Shown here: positions 63,880 through 64,000 of the stretch, piece by piece
How positions within the stretch are numbered: the stretch's first letter is position 1
Layout of the letters: every line of letters begins with the position of its first letter
Source: Thermocaproicibacter sp041859875
Lineage (GTDB): Bacteria > Bacillota > Clostridia > Oscillospirales > Acutalibacteraceae
NCBI GenBank assembly: GCA_041859875.1
Contig: JBFLFY010000002.1
Span: forward strand, 66,823 to 130,822
DNA: 64,000 nucleotides
Reading direction: 5' to 3'
Translations under genes and position numbers: made by a program
Notes under the pieces: model-generated
Databases searched by the model: none
Told to the model about the DNA's origin: nothing
What the model saw: the letters and a program-made list of their open reading frames with translations, nothing else

Positions 63880-64000
63880 ACCGTATCTTTTTCCTAGCGC
63901 TTCCCCTTTGCGTGCTGTTCGAATGCGGTGTCCTAATCCGCCATTACCGTACCGCCTCCTGGTGGCGTATCCTGGTGCTTCTTGCAGGAACCGCCGGCGG
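63876..64000 (+). CDS. Sensor histidine kinase, N-terminal fragment (probable)
   Basis: The gene starts at GTG (GTGA overlap with the regulator stop), preceded by GGGAGGAAGGG, and runs off the window. The 41 visible residues contain a hydrophobic segment (MNRIFFLALPLCVLF) and the start of a second one (WWRILVLLAGTAGG), as expected for an AgrC-type membrane sensor. The assignment is from position beside a LytTR regulator; the kinase domain lies outside the window. Confidence 0.55.
   Translation, partial: MNRIFFLALPLCVLFECGVLIRHYRTASWWRILVLLAGTAG

Overview
The window looks like chromosome of an anaerobic, Gram-positive fermenting member of the Clostridia, most likely an Oscillospirales/Ruminococcaceae-type genome. 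The signs are a complete Rnf complex, a [FeFe]-hydrogenase-type protein, general PTS enzymes, CcpA/LacI- and DeoR-type sugar regulators, clostridial-style rRNA processing stems, and strong AGGAGG ribosome binding sites. The species call is inference. No phage, insertion sequence, CRISPR array or replication origin was seen.

Layout. 1-3.7 kb: start of a lipid-kinase gene, a CorA-type transporter, a small membrane protein, and an acyltransferase/TetR pair diverging from a strongly palindromic operator region. 3.8-13 kb: a seven-gene minus-strand operon (sucrose-phosphorylase-family enzyme, ABC binding protein and two permeases, aldo/keto reductase, Gfo/Idh/MocA oxidoreductase, fructokinase) with a divergent LacI regulator; two matching operator-like sites support their pairing. 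13-17.4 kb: a decayed chemotaxis receptor, a CAT-like acetyltransferase, a flavoprotein and a FIST-GGDEF diguanylate cyclase. 17.5-23.2 kb: an rRNA operon (16S, tRNA-Ala, tRNA-Ile, 23S, 5S, tRNA-Asn; all minus). Just upstream of it is a gene for a degenerate HPPK (FolK)-like protein.

23.7-41.2 kb: carbon and redox metabolism. Two paralogous three-gene sets (GlpA-like FAD dehydrogenase, GlpB-like FAD/NAD oxidoreductase, DUF1667 protein) lie 12.7 kb apart. Between them are a GntR regulator, a phosphatase/PHP pair, ptsI-ptsH-ycxB, and a galactitol-type PTS with a class II aldolase. The latter operon diverges from a frameshifted DeoR regulator and the second Glp-like set. 41.2-45.9 kb: a compact operon of an ECF-type sigma factor, an unknown membrane protein, an ABC ATPase and two permeases.

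46-48.7 kb: the most unusual locus, an operon of RpiB-like, triosephosphate-isomerase-like and RuBisCO-like proteins. Together these fit the end of a tetrose-phosphate route (decarboxylation to L-erythrulose 1-phosphate, then two isomerisations to erythrose 4-phosphate), but the genes that would feed it are not here. 48.8-53.5 kb: a Cu/Zn-SOD-family protein, a GH1 beta-glucosidase and MetE. 53.5-62.1 kb: [FeFe]-hydrogenase-type protein, then a long rnf operon (Gx transporter, rnfC-D-G-E-A-B, frameshifted DUF1646 transporter) behind a strong promoter and a roughly 240-nt structured leader. 62.2-64 kb: a short-chain dehydrogenase and the start of a LytTR two-component system cut by the window end.
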